The notes under the pieces were generated by a model. That model made no database searches and was not told the origin of the DNA. It saw only the letters and a list, made by a program, of their open reading frames with translations. A program made the translations under genes and the position numbers. Source: Heterodera schachtii (lineage: Eukaryota; Nematoda; Chromadorea; Rhabditida; Heteroderidae). Taken from it: DNA of 64,000 bases. Positions 24,436-37,001 of this stretch are shown in pieces; the stretch's first letter is position 1; the number at the start of each line of letters is the position of its first letter. The stretch lies in assembly GCA_023374025.1 (NCBI GenBank), contig SIJG01000017.1, positions 1,379,671-1,443,670 of the forward strand. Reading direction: 5' to 3'.

Positions 24436-25187
24436 AATGGTTTATCTTGGCTTGATTTGCCTTTTCGTCGCATTTTATTCGTACGCCGTCATTATGTAAT
24501 CGTAAACCATCACCGAAATGCAAATGTTAGCTAAGTTGGCCAATCCGTTTAAAATCATTATAAGAGTAAACAATGAAAGGGCGGAGGAGACGGGAGGTCA
24601 ATCAGAAAAACAAAGATAAAAAGCCCATCAAAGTTTATTAAGCGAAAAGCCGAAGGAAACAAAGGCATATTCGTGGTCAGCGCCAAAAATTACCCTAAAA
24701 AATTATTTAAAATGTCTTTTGAGTGCTTTTTATAGTGCGGTCACTTGAGTCCCAGCTGAGTTTGGCACTCCAATTCCGGCACTTTTTCAGCCTGAAAAAG
24801 GGCAAGCGCGCCCCTAATTCTATTTTTCCAACCCATTTCGAACCTTTTTACATCGATTCTGACCGTTTTTAAGCATTTTTGAGTTTGGGGACTATGATCA
24901 ATATTTTCCGAATTTGAAAAGCGAAGAGAATGGGTGGGGGGAAAGGGGGGGGGGGCGGGAGGGAGGGGAGTGACCACTCATTTTATTTGTCCTTTTCTCT
25001 ATGCCACTGAATTTAATTCCTCCTCCCCATTCCTCCACCCATTTCATCCCTCCGTCTGTCCCTTCTCTCTCTCTTTATTTGCTCATCTTCCCCCCCCCCC
25101 CCCTCCTCCGCTTTTCCTCCATCAAATCTTAATAAATAAAAATTGAAAGTGAAATCCGTCTTGCATCCATCTTTCCTGCTTTTATTG
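23809..25187. other. intergenic with a decayed inverted-repeat element
   Basis: At 23860 the words CATACATTTGCAAGGG and TGTCTCGAG resemble the termini of the 16185 element. Near 24325 an inverted CACCCCTTGCGCA may be the other end. The same sequence is in the downstream duplicate (35330-35800), so it predates the duplication. From 24930 to 25110 there are G and C homopolymers. No gene. Confidence 0.35.
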
Positions 25188-26594
25188 TTAGAGTTCGTTC
25201 CGTTGAGTTACTCCGTACTCTAAAATCGTAGGTTCCCCATGGGTATGATAAGGCATAGCATTGAGAAGAAAGACCGCATCATCTAACACATAATAAGCAC
25301 GGCTCAAGTCGCCCTCGCACAAATAGGGAAGCTGAGAAATATGTAAATCCACTTTATGCAGTTTTTGGGTTTTAAAGGATGTACTTTTGTCCACCGAATC
25401 ACTTCGAAACCATTGGGCTCCAAAACATTTTGGATCATCGAATTCACTTGGGCTTCGAAGGTCGTTCCTTTCGTTGGAATGTCTGAAGCTAAATTAAAAC
25501 TTCAAAGCATGTAAAAATTGTAATGGGAACACATGGAAAATTAAAATTCACCCGGAAGTTTTCTTCCAGCGGAGACAATTTTATCGTCGAATTCGACGAA
25601 TTGTCGAATAGGGAGCACGACAGAAAGTAAAATGGGACAATTGTGCTCGATGGCCAATTCGTGCAAAGAATTCAGCAATTTTTTTGGGTCCGAAAAAAGG
25701 GTGGTATATAAATGAAAGTGGATTCAAAAACATTTACATGGTGTCGGTCGAGCAGATTCAGTGCCGTTATCAACGAATATGGTCCACTCCGTTGCCATTT
25801 GTCCATCGGCAGAACGGTGAAGCCGCGCCTGGCCAACCGCCATTCCATCACCTGCACAAAGGGGGGGGGAGAGCTTAAGCGACCCGTCCCCTCAGGGAAA
25901 TGAAAACTTTGGATGCTTCAACAACACAAATGGAAGCGAAAAATGAGGCGAATTTCGCCGTCACTGCGCCGTCACCGGCCCCAATGTCGAGCAATTGACG
26001 ACCGATGGGGGACCAATCGTCGGGAATGGCGAGAAACACTTTCAGATGGGAGTGGGAGAAAATGAACATGCGACCCCTGACAATGAGTGCATTCATGACC
26101 ATTCGAATTTCAATAAGACCTGTGCAACAATCCGTTGATGCTCGTCTTTGCGAGGAAAACAGAAAGCAGTGAAGCGAAGAGAGAGTAATACACCTACAAA
26201 GGGAATGGATGATTAGGGACGCTAATTGAAAGTCCCATTAGTGGCATTTAGTAATTTTCCAGTTTAAGGAATTCATTTGATTTGTCCGTTTCCATCTCAC
26301 AATCAGTTTACGTACTCTATTTTTTCAGAATGTTTACCTGAAGGCAAAAGCTGTTGCTAATAATGAGAGAAGCACTCAGAAATTCGTTGGTTTCTTCGTC
26401 CATTTGGAGGCTGAGAAAGCGATTCCGCGCCTCTCCTCCCAATTGACAATGGTCAACAGAGTACCAATTGCAAACTGAAAATGTGGGAGAAATTGGACTC
26501 AAAATGCTGCAAAACTTTGCTCCGTTGAAAACAATTTACGGTCCAATTCATCCTTTTCCACCAAAATGCGCACTAAGCGCTTCTGGCGCCACAT
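25188..26594 (-). CDS. METTL9-like: METTL9 (DREV) protein-histidine N-pros-methyltransferase
   Basis: SAM enzyme that methylates histidines in HxH motifs. From ATG 26594 the exons give CNWYSVDHCQLGGEARNRF, SLFASLLSVFLAKTSINGLL, GRMFIFSHSHLKVFL, the SAM motif LLDIGAGDGAV, ALNLLDRHH, ILLSVVLPIRQFVEF, FEAQVNSM and the DREV signature LPYLCEGDLSRAYYVLDDAVFLL. This follows human METTL9 end to end. Every intron is GT-AG except one, 25691-25737, which ends TTTTTTCG and must be removed to keep DRHH joined to DPKKLL. A 3' splice site (TTTCGCAG) lies four bases before the ATG, suggesting spliced-leader addition. It starts 132 bp after the ANKRD-tail gene on the same strand, so it may be the downstream gene of an operon. 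Confidence 0.88.
25691..25737 (-). other. 47-nt GT-CG intron in METTL9
   Basis: Minus-strand intron from GTAAATG to TTTTTTCG. It contains no AG at all. Left unspliced the frame stops within 25 codons; spliced at CG it joins two exons that align without a gap to METTL9. The next AG downstream would delete the conserved KKLL...HELAIE segment. Confidence 0.7.
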
Positions 26595-26726
26595 TCACTG
26601 CGAAAGAAAGGCAATCTTATGAAATTAAATTGAATTAAAATCAAAAAGCAACCATCTAAAATAGATAAAGAATTTATTTTCACATATAGACAATCTGAAT
26701 TAAATTTTGGCATTTTATAGGCTTTG

Positions 26727-29700
26727 TTATTCATTTTGAAATGAAATGAGAGGAATATCGACCAATTTAACAACGGGGACCACCGATTCACTGCAGCATT
26801 CCAACGGAAGTTGGACGAGTCGCTGTTTTCCGTTTGCCACCCCTTTCAACATTTGCTGCCGTTCATTTTCACGCGCAATTTTTCCCAGTGCTCTGTTCCA
26901 TTCGGACTTCTGAATAAAATGAGTTTCCATTTGTAAATTTTGGCATTTTACGATGAACTTGCATGGTTTTCCGCAAGAGTGTGTGCCTCCATTGCATGTC
27001 TATTTTTGGTGGTATTCACCAAATAACTGAATTTCTGCTGAATTTGGGCGAGTGAGGGCGTTTGGTGCTTTTTGGCAGGCGAAGTCCCCGCAGCAAAAAC
27101 CGTTGGGTCGTAACATTCCGAGTCACGCAGCATGGACACTTTACAATTGACCAAATGGTTAAGCATGGCCCAGCCAAAATTCGCCTTTTTCCCACCCGCC
27201 GTTATGAAAAGTGTCTGCCTTTCGCCCGTCTGTCCCTGCGCTTCCGCCACTTTTGTCACTTCTCTTTGCATCATCGTCCGAATGCGTTCTCTGTCCTGGC
27301 GGTGCGCTTCCGCCATTTCGCTGCTTCGATTCGATTGTTCGGCGTACAGTTTCTGCAGCAATTCGGGCCATTCTTTTGTCACGGCACTCTTAAGGAAAAG
27401 CAATACGCAAATTGGTGATCGTGAGCAGGAGAACCAACTCCGATGAGATTGTTTTCGGCCACTCCTTCTTGGCTTTGGTCCGTTTTCTGTGCATTTAAAT
27501 TTGCATTTTCCATCCTTTCGGTGACTTTGCTCAGATATTCCCTGTATTGAAGTGCCCACCTCTCACGGATCTGTTAAAAAGTCAAAAATTTAAATTTTGC
27601 CTTACAGAAACGGCCGACCATCGCTTCAAAGGTCGCACTTTGTTCAAAACTGTTCTTTGAGAGAACCGAAGCTGCCAAAGACTGTCGCTGCTGTTGAGGC
27701 GCATCTGAATTGGAGTTTGGTTGGATTAATCCAATGGAAATCAAAGTAAATGCCATTTTCCATTACATTCGTAGGATCACAGGGTTTATTTATCTTTTTA
27801 ACAAATAAAATTCCTAATAGTTTTGCCAAAAAGCAGGGAAATTGGTTTTAGCACATTTAATTAATCTGATAAAACTTTTATTGACAAAATTAATGCTTTT
27901 TGAGCAGAAACAATTTTAAAAAAATTGGAGGGGGAGGGAACGGCGCTTTTCTGGCAAAAAAAAAAGTTAAAAATTTTCAAATAAATGCATATCTAGTTTT
28001 TTGGTAATAATCCCTCGGATTTCCGCCACCTGTGCCTTCGGTCGTCCGATTGCCCGTCCCGCTGTGCCTCGAATCCTCCTCGCTGCGCTGGTCCTCATTG
28101 TTGCTGTTCAGCTGCTCTTCCTCTGCCGCGTTTTCCGCCTCTCCGCTTTCGGCCATCTCCGCCGTTCCGCTCATCGCGTCCTCCTCTTCCTCCAAAAGGC
28201 CGCTGCTCGCCCCCGCCGGTTGAAAGCGCCGCTTACGCCCCAAAAGCGAAATTCCATCCTCCGAATTTGCATTTGTCGCAATTTGACGGACGCGACTCCT
28301 AAAAAGGCGTAGGAAAATGAAGAATGGGCCACTCCATCACCTTGTGATTCGTTGTAAATCGTCCTTCTTCGTCCCGTGGCCCTGTCTCCGTCCTCCGACT
28401 CGGCTCCCCCCTCTGTTCCTGCGAAGCGGCGGCGAAATTTGGGCGGAAGAGACTTCGGTGCCCTCCTCACTTGGCGTTTTCAACAGCGAAATACGCAAGG
28501 GCGGAACCTTAACACAAATGGAGGCAAATCATGGTCAATTGTATATTCTGGAATTTATTATTTATTTTTTGAGATTTCATTTCGGAGGAAATTCTGTGAG
28601 GATTAATTTCATGTTATTCTTTTGTAAATAAAGTTTCAAATACTAGTAGAAAGGGGTCTCAAAATTCCCCTTCAAAATTTGGGCTAAAAAGACCCAATTT
28701 TTGGTGAAAATCTGTTAAAATCGTCAAAAACTCCAATTTTTTAGTCGGCGGCACCTATCGGCACCGCCCCCTCACCTATTCCCCTTGTTTTTGGAAAAAG
28801 CCGACCACAAATAAAAAAAAGTTGTCAAATTGGGCATTGAGTTCCGTTCGCTAAAAAATTTAGGTTGACACCCCTCCCAATTTGTCTAAGAAAAAACAAT
28901 CAAATTATTCCTTTACAATTTAGATTTTTCCAGACTAAAATCAGAGTTCCACCGATTGTACCATGACCCACCTTTTTCTGTTCTTGGACAACCACTGAAG
29001 TGGCGGCATCCGTTCGTCCTCCGTCCGGTCGCTCGTCCAATTCTCTTTCCTCCTGCTCCTCCGTTTCTTCTTCATCTTCCTCAAAGAGTCCTTCGCCAAT
29101 TCCTTCGGTTTCTCTCTGTGTTTCATCTGACATTGTTAAAAATAATTACTATTTACCAGCCCCAAATCTCACCAAAAATGCTCAGATTTTCGTTTCCAAA
29201 ATGTTCTTCCGATGATGTCCTTTTTGGTGTGCCATTTCCATTGGATTGTCCCACTCCAATTGAATCAATTAAATTCGAGTCGGCTGCCGCAGCCAATAAT
29301 TTCTTTGCCAAAATTGCCGTTTTTATCCTTTTTTGTGGCGGTTGAAGACTTTCTGTAACTGATTGCAAATTTTTTACATAGAAATTATATTTTTAAGTAG
29401 ATAATCTTTTTTTGTTTAATTGAATTGCTTTGCGACCTTTCGATTGAATAACACCGGCGTTTGGAGCGGAGGAAAAGAAAAAGCCGGGGCCCGTGGTCGG
29501 AACGCCGTCTTCTTCGGGACTGCTATGGAAATCATAGACATCGCCGGCGGTTGACTTAGGCGTGCCAATTTTTAAATGGAGCGATGCGTTGGAAGAGGAC
29601 GGAGTACCACTTCGGCTGAGCACTCTTTTTGTACTGGAAACTGCCAAAAAATATAAATTAAAAAACTTGTCCATTTGCACTTTGAATTGTTGACTGATGG

Positions 29701-29871
29701 AGAGCAACGCTGCTGATCATTGACCGAATGGTTATTGTTGTAAACGGCCAATTTTGGACTCGAGGTGGAGGAAAAGCACACAGCAGCAGTTTCTGATTGA
29801 GTTGTTAACGGATAAATGTTTTGCGATGAATTTGGGAGGGGAAGTGACGAGGGCGGGATTTCCGACGCCAT
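26727..29871 (-). CDS. nuclear-type protein with an ANKRD11/12-like C-terminal domain
   Basis: Multi-exon gene, probable ATG 29871 (MASEIPPSS), stop 26727. The N-terminal half is low-complexity Ser/Pro/Glu with basic nuclear-localisation-like patches (PPQKRIKT, LLGRKRRF) and acidic tracts (EDEEETEEQEE). The C-terminal exons contain EMAEAHRQDRERI, REVTKV, SMLRDSECYDP, FSYLVNTTKNRHAMEAHTL and VVPVVKLVDIPLI. These parallel the conserved tail of ANKRD11/ANKRD12 (AEREKL, TMLLDSEVYN, MRQQHEAAAL, VPMVDV), which are chromatin co-regulators. No ankyrin repeats were found. The intron after LAENH has a perfect GCAAGT donor (26962-26961). Exon joins in the N-terminal half are not all resolved. Confidence 0.5.
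28747..28768. repeat. GC-rich hairpin shared with two transposons
   Basis: Inverted relative of the GGCGGTGCCGATAGGCGCCGCC hairpin found at 16414-16435 and 38440-38461. Here it is in an intron of the ANKRD-tail gene, inside a repeat-like stretch (about 28640-28885). Confidence 0.5.
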
Positions 29872-30252
29872 CGAATAACCCAAAATATGAGAAAAGTTTT
29901 TTCAAAAATTGAAAAATATTTGTTTTCGGGATCGCTAATAAATCCGGCAATCATTCGGTATTGTGGTCCCGAAAAATTTTTTTTTTTTCTGGACCACAAT
30001 TCCGAAAGATTGCTATGATCCGGCTCCAATTTCGACCAATTCAGGAATCAAGAAAATTCAAATTTACAAAATAAAAATAAAGATACATAATTTTCATAAA
30101 TATTATGAAATCACTTTTATTTTATAAATATTAACTTAAAATGTATGTAATATTGAACTGTTTGTGCTTTTTCATCAGATAAAGCTTAAAAATTTAAACT
30201 CCGTAAAACCAACTCATTCTATTGAGAAATAAATTTCTTGAATTTAGACAAA
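29872..30252. promoter_or_regulatory. divergent promoter region with a small inverted-repeat element
   Basis: 381 bp between the start codons of the ANKRD-tail gene (-) and prolyl oligopeptidase (+). It contains an imperfect inverted repeat, 29943-29969 with 29991-30023, around a T run. The word TTTTCGGGATCGCTAAT beside it (29923-29939) also occurs at about 19573, so this is a dispersed repeat. Confidence 0.45.
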
Positions 30253-33200
30253 ATGCTTACTAATTTGCCAGATGCGGACGAAAAAATTGATGTTGAACTC
30301 TATCCACAAGCGTCAAGGGGGAACGTCAGCGACAATTACCACGGCAAAATGGTTTGCTGGTAGCTGAGATTACTCACCTATTTTTGATTTCCTTAGATTC
30401 ATGACCCGTACAGAGCGCTGGAAGATCCGGATGACAACGAGACTCAAAAATTCGTCACTCAACTGAACAAACTTTCACAGCCATTTCTCGAGGCCTGTCC
30501 AATGAGGGAAGAACTGCGTGAAACGTAAATATTATTTTTTGTCGAATTTTAAAAGATTATTTAGGCTTGAAAAATATTGGAACTATGAAAAGTTTGGCTG
30601 TACGAGCATCCGTGGCAACTTCTATTATTACACAAGAAATACGGGACTCCAAAGTAAATAAATACGGAAAAACGACTGATGTTCTATTCCTTTAGACCAT
30701 TTTGTGCTCTACCAGCAAAGAACTTTGCAAGAAGATGGCACTGTCTTTCTGAACCCAAACGATTTCTCGGCGGACGGCACAACGGCAGTTACCATGACAA
30801 GTTGGACTTCGGATGGACAGATACTCGCCTATGGAGTTTCCGAAAAGGGAAGCGACCTCACTAAAATAAAGGTTAAACATTATTAATTTATAAGTTGTCT
30901 TAAAAAACATTTTCAGTTCAAGAAGTGCACTGGCGAAGACCTAACGGACGAGATCCCCCGCGTCAGAGGGTGCGCTGTCCAATGGGGCCCAGACAACAAG
31001 GGCATTTACTACTCGGTTCGTTATTTTCCGATATGATCAATAAAAAAAAAGCAATTAAGAAGTATCCCGAGCTGCTTGCCGGTGGGAGCGCGACGCAAAG
31101 GCTTGATCATCAGTCGATTTACTATCATGGAATCGGCTCGGACTTAGAGGACAGATTAGTGGTAATATTTAAGTTTATTTGTCTAAAAACAAATTATAAA
31201 TTTAGTATGAGCACACAGAAAAAGAATGTAACACGTATGTTTTTTGTTTTTGTTTGTTTTAATATTTGAATTTTTTAGTTGCATCGAGCCAAGCGATTGC
31301 CAACACTTTTTTGTCACCACTCGTTTCGGATGTGATCCGTCCAACCAGCTATTTTACTTTACCATTGGCAGCAAAATAAATGGACGGATTCCTCTTTTGC
31401 CTCTGTTCAACAAATCGGATGCCAAATACGAAGTAACCGATCAATTAATAATTCTAAAGGATTTTCCTTTTTGAGGTGATGGACTCGGACGAACATTCGG
31501 CTCTCATTCTGACAAACCACAACGCACCGATGTTCAAATTAGTGCGTGTCAAACTTGGCGAACGTGGCGTTGTCAACCCGAAGAACGATCAATGGCAGGT
31601 TGTGATTGAGGAGGAAAAACAACGAAAATTGGAAAGAGCGTGGCCAGTGGACGGCGACAAACTTCTAGTCTGCTACTTGGAGAATGTTAAGGTAAAAGTG
31701 ACCGCTTATGAAAATTTCGGAAGCAGGGACAACGGCTTATTGTTTTAAGAGCACGCTCTCCGTGCACTCACTCGATGATGGGCGTGAGCTTTACAAACTG
31801 CCGTTGCCGATCGGGTCGTTGAGCGGTGTTTTCGCGGAAAAGTCAAAGTCCGAAATATTCGTCGGCTTCCAGTCGTTCCTCGTCCCGTTCATCCTTTACC
31901 ATGGCGATTTCTCAAAATGTTCGTCCCGCGAGCCGCATCTCCAACTGACTGAGACCCGACGCGTGAATGTGTCCGGGTTGGACTATAATGCATTCGACTC
32001 GGAGCAGGTGCTGGATGTTAAAAGTTAACGCTTTCATTGACTAAAACAAATTTTCAAAACAGGTTTTCTACCCAAGCAAAGACGGCACAAAAGTGAGTAA
32101 ACTTGAAATTATTCAATTGAAACCAACATTCATAACAGATTCCGATGTTCATTGTCCACCGAAAAGGCGTGAAATTGGATGGCACTAACCCGACAATTCT
32201 CAACGGCTATGGCGGCTTTGGCAGTTCTCAGCTTCCATTTTTCTCCGTTGCTCGGCTGATGCTCGCAAAACATTTTGGCATTGTATCAGTAATTGCAAAT
32301 ATTCGGGGCGGAAGGTATTCGTATGATCGCCTGTTTTTTGGTTTACTGTCTCAAATTCAGCGAATATGGGGAAAAATGGCACGAGGCGGGGATGCTCGGC
32401 CGTAAGCAGAACGTTTTCGACGACTTCATTGCCGCGGCCGACTTTCTCATCAACAAAAAAAAATACACGAACAACAAGAAGTGAGTTGTGGTGCTTTATC
32501 CTTTCGTAAAACTCACAATTCCTTTTTCAGGTTGGCTATCCATGGCAGGTCCAACGGGGGATTACTGACGGCAGTCTGCTCTCAACAACGGCCCGACCTA
32601 TTCGGGGCCGTCATCATCCATTTTGGGTAAGTACGCAATAAGATTTACTGGCTATTTTTTATGAACTCTTTTGTTAGCGTCCTTGACATGCTCCGTTTCC
32701 ACAAGTTCACCGTTGGCGCTACTTGGACTACCGAATATGGCGACCCCGACAAACCGGGCGACTTCCCCTTCATTTACAGGTATGTTTTACTCCTTTTCTG
32801 GTTTATTCATTGTTTGTTCAACAAGGTACTCGCCCCTTCATTGTCTCCGCCTCACGAACGGCGTGAATTGGCCGGCAACACTGCTGATGAGTGCCGATCA
32901 CGATGTAAGTTTTCTTCTGCAGCGGGTCCCAAAGGGTTGGGAGGCGGGGGCGACGGGTACGCGGGGTTGGTTATTTACCAGTTTGTCTTTTTCATTCGTT
33001 TACATTTTAAGGACCGCGTTGTGCCTCTTCACACCTTAAAGTACGTTGCTCAGCTGTACCATTTGCTGCGCACGGAGGCAAAAGGATGGCAGCAGAGGCC
33101 GGTGCTGGCGCGCATTGAGAAAAAGGCGGGGCACGGAGCCGGCAAGCCAACCACCAAAACGGTAACGCATTCTCTTGGGGAAACAGGCAAGTAATACTCT

Positions 33201-33282
33201 GCTGATTTTTGTTCAGATCGCCGAACTTGTCGATTTGTACTGTTTTTTGCAGCGGGTGCTCAAACTCAAATGGGAGGAATGA
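30253..33282 (+). CDS. PREP-like: prolyl oligopeptidase (prolyl endopeptidase)
   Basis: Cytosolic serine peptidase (S9A) that cuts short peptides after proline. Start [20 protein letters not shown], then the family N-terminus [11 protein letters not shown]. The seven-bladed propeller follows ([54 protein letters not shown]). The catalytic domain has [25 protein letters not shown], the nucleophile in HGRSNGGLL (Ser), YSPLHCLRL, the Asp in [15 protein letters not shown] and the His in [10 protein letters not shown]. It ends LKLKWEE. All triad residues are present and all introns inspected are GT-AG with intact phases. A 3' splice site just before the ATG could accept a spliced leader. GRSNGG replaces the more usual GGSNGG. 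Confidence 0.93.
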
Positions 33283-33542
33283 TTTGATTTTGATGTTTTG
33301 CAAAAGTTATATATGAAAATTTGTTTTTCTCGTTATTTCCTGGCTATAAATATATAAACGACAATTATATGGTATTAATTTTGTTATTAAGACAAAACCA
33401 CTAAACGGCTCAAAAAGGCGCTATTGAGCCGCAAATATGAGTTTTCGATATTTGTAAAAACCGCGGTAAATTTAGTTCTCAAAACAGTGATATTATTTTT
33501 TTCTGAAAATAATTTTTTAGAATAAGATTTAAATTGACTAGT

Positions 33543-35282
33543 ATGCAAATCCTCAAACGCCGAGGCGACAATTGTGGAACTGATTCCGGGGGGAAGGTAT
33601 TATTACTTTTTTGTTTCTGTTTTGGTCGGATCCGTGACCACTCTCCCTAGCTTTTACGAATGAAAAAAAAAACGAAAATTATTTCAGAAGAGAAAGCCAA
33701 AGGGACCGAAAACATTGGAGGATCCGGAGAAGAAATACGCACTGAAACTGATCGAACGAGAAAGGGTTTCGCATGACACGAGGTGAAGAAGCACTTGAGA
33801 GAAGGAGACAATGGGAGGGCCAACCGACCAAACGAACATTTGGAAAAAATAAAAATAATTCCCTTTGTCATGCCATTCTTTCTGACCAAATTGACCCGTC
33901 TAATTGTTTAGGCGTTTTCGATTTGCGCTTCCGACTGAACAGCACATTTTGGGATTGCCCGTCGGACAGCACATTTACGTCAGCGCAAAGGTCAAAGCAA
34001 AATGGAACAGCCGGGGGTTGGGCGTACCCATTGTCAAATTCGCAGAAAATTACCCATGAAAATAATTCAGCTCAATTTCAGATTGCTGGCAAATTGGTTG
34101 TCCGTCCGTATACGCCCGTGTCAAGTGATGATGACCTGGGATTTGTGGACTTTATCATCAAAGTGACTCTTATTCGTCCGTCCCGCGCCCACTTTTACCC
34201 ATTCTTTTTAGGTTTATTTCCGTGATGTTCATCCGAACTTTCTGGAAGGTGGCAAAATGTCGCAACACTTGGAGAGCATGGAAATCGGTTCGATGTTCCC
34301 TCAGACTTGTCCATTTTTCCATTTCAGGCGATCCTTTGGACTTTCATGGGCCCAGCGGACTCATTGTTTACGATGGCAACGGTCATTTTCTGATCAGACC
34401 TGACAGAATGACGTCGCCCGTCCCACGCCATTTCGACGAAATTGTACTGATCGCCGGAGGGACCGGCATAACGCCGATGTTGCAGGCAAACGAACCCGAA
34501 TTATTTCTTTAATTAGCAGAGAAAAACATTTCCAGCTGATCAAAGACATTCTGAAAAATTCGCCGGAAGATTCGACTAAGATTTCACTGCTTTTTGCCAA
34601 TAAAACGGAAGAGGATATTTTGTTGAGGTAACTGCTACTATATTTTTTTTTTAAATAGTCAAAAATTTTAGAGATGATTTGGATAAGCTGAGTGCAAAAT
34701 TTGCTGATCAGTTCTCCGTTGGGTATACGGTCGACCGCGCGCCAGGCCCAAATTGGAAATATTCGAAGGGATTTATTAACGAGCAAATGATCCATTTGCC
34801 CACTAACAAAGTCGACACCGCCGTTTTTATGTGCGGACCGCCTCAAATGGTAAAAATGAAAGAATTCAAATATGTCAACGTAAAAATGCAATGGCAAACA
34901 AATCAATTTTAAAAAATTTTGATAGCGCAAAATAAATTTCCATAGATCTGACATTTTTCACAATTCTTTCTTTCAATTCAATATTTGTTGGATCCAGTTC
35001 AAATGGACGGGCTTGTTTCACTGATATTATTTCCTCTTATCAGAAAAAAGCATAAAAATACGTTTAAATTCGATGGAAAAAAAACTCCTAAATTCCCTTA
35101 AATTGTCTACAAATAGTTTACCCCCCATGTTTGCCAGTGCCACCAATGATTGTCTCGCGGGACGTCCATTCGCAAATTTTCTCAAAATTCCTATTTTTCA
35201 GGTCAACTTCGCCTGCTTGCCTGCCCTCGACAAGCTTGACTTTCCCGTAAAGAATCGCTATGTCTTCTGGGAATTTTGTTGA
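33543..35282 (+). CDS. CYB5R-like: NADH-cytochrome b5 reductase, copy B
   Basis: Near-identical to copy A, with the same exons and FAD/NADH motifs, so the reading frame is preserved. Differences include P to L in the HPNF(P/L)EGGK loop and S to T before EQHILG. The copy A initiator ATGTCC reads GATTCC here, so that start is lost. An in-frame upstream ATG at 33543 instead gives [18 protein letters not shown] before the shared sequence. The GC donor after TPMLQ is kept (34486). Whether copy B is expressed is unknown. Confidence 0.8.
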
Positions 35283-35865
35283 TTTGAATTTAAAGCTTTT
35301 CGTTATACAATTATTCCTTTGCCCGTTTGTTTCCATACATTTGCAAGGGATGTCTCGAGACTCTGGGAAGGGAACAAAAATTTATCAGCTTTCTTAAATT
35401 TAACAGATTTTGTTTAAGTTTCTAAATTTTTGGCAGTAGAACATTCGATAAAATTTTTTTTGACAAATACACTCAGTTTCAAAAAATTTTACACCGCCAT
35501 CAAGCGTTTTTTTGAAAGTCGAAAAATTCAAGTTTCACAATAAAAACACTAAAAAACAACAGTCTATTGCTATAAATTTCGTGCATATGAATTTTTTTTG
35601 AGTAATATAAGTGAACAAAATCAAAAAATTTCATCGAAACTCCTATTTTCGTCCCCCTCCAAAAAACTCCCTTCCGCATCTGAAACTTTTGAGGGAAAAC
35701 TTTCTTTTTTCCTTGTTGGTGTACCCTCCCTTAAGCCCAAATCCTGAGTTCGTTCCTGCCGGCCGTCCTCGGTCTTGAATACCATCCCTTGCGCGTTTGG
35801 TTCACAATTCTTTATGTAAAATGGAAAAACATTGGAAACCAAATAGAAATGGTTTTATGGTCGAA
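33550..35865 (+). repeat. segmental duplication copy B (cytochrome b5 reductase region)
   Basis: Partner of 21841-24435. Homology begins at TCCTCAAACGCCGAGG and ends about 60 bp before the collagen duplication begins, so two duplication blocks abut here. Confidence 0.85.
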
Positions 35866-35929
35866 TCGAATCATGGACGGTAAAAAAACGAAAATTTGCC
35901 AAAAAATAATTGGCGTAAAAAACAAAACA

Positions 35930-37001
35930 ATGTGATCAATCCCGTGCCGACCGTTGTCCGCCCGGAAAGCCTGGGAAAAGGGGGAAACGGGGCAAAGACG
36001 GAAAGCCGGGTGAGTGGGCGAACTGTGATGAGAATTGTCTGTGCTTTTGCCCAGGCTCTCCCGGACTTAGCGGTGCCCCCGGACTCCCCGGCAATCACGC
36101 GCCCGTCCCTTTGGACTTCGAACTCCAATGCCGCATTTGTCCGATGGGCGAACCTGGTGAATATGTATCAGAGGTGCAACCAATTTGGTGAACACTTTCA
36201 GGCGAGCGGGGAAGAGCCGGCGAACCGGGCGAAGATGGAAGACCGGGTAAAAGCAAAAACAGCGAAAAAATCAGCGAAACAAAAACACTTTTTAGGGGAA
36301 AATGGCACAACGGGCAAAACAGGGAAAGTAATGGAGGAAAAAGGATAAAGCAAAAAGCAAAAGTGATCAATGCTTAAGGATGGATCACCCGGAGAGATTG
36401 GCCAAATTGGGCCAATGGGCGAAAAGGGAAAGGAAGGAAAGAAGGGAAAGAGAGGGCGAAGAGGGAAAGCGGCATTGGAAGGCCAAAGGGGGGACAAAGG
36501 ACAGAAAGGGAGGGCGGGGGAAGAAGGAAAGCGGGGGAAGAGAGGGACGAAGGGACAGACAGGTAAAGGGAGGAGAGACAGTGCAGGGCAGACGGACAGA
36601 CAGACGGTTAAGGTAGAGACGGAACGGAAGGGAAGCGGGGACAGCGGGGGAAGGAGGGCAAAGTCGGACGACGGGGAACACAGGGCCAAAAAGGGGTAAG
36701 GAAAAGCCGAGGGGGGGGGGGAGACGGAACGGACCCATGCCAATGCCAACAGAAAGAGGGACCGACCGGGGAGCCGGGCACGGACCGCTTCTACTGTCCA
36801 TGTCCACGGCAAAGCCAAAGCCAACGAAAGGAGGACCAATCGCAAACCAATGGCGAACCAACGACGGAGTACGGCCAGAAAAATCCACGGGGGAAAATGC
36901 GGACAAAGAGCAGCAACAACAGACAAACACAACAACACCGACACGTTCACGAAGTGGCAATGGGAAGGGGGGAGGACGAAGGGAGGAGAAAACTTGCCTA
37001 A
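35930..37001 (+). pseudogene. 5'-truncated cuticle collagen copy
   Basis: Exons encode CDQSRADRCPPGKPGKRG, Gly-X-Y runs (PGLSGAPGLPG, GEIGQIGPMGEKGKEG, GRDGTEGKRGQRGKEG), then DRFYCPCP and a hydrophilic tail ending GRRKLA (stop 36999-37001). Gly-X-Y phase is intact across introns. Compared with the copy at 62677-64000 it starts inside the NC1-like exon: homology begins at about 35927, and an in-frame TAA lies five codons upstream with no ATG or splice acceptor. It lacks the signal peptide and the RRRR processing site, so it cannot make a normal collagen. Confidence 0.75.

Noticed and set aside
36198..36960. Long minus-strand frames of 191 and 250 codons
   Set aside because: They are antisense to Gly-X-Y collagen exons; the lack of stops follows from G/A-rich coding.
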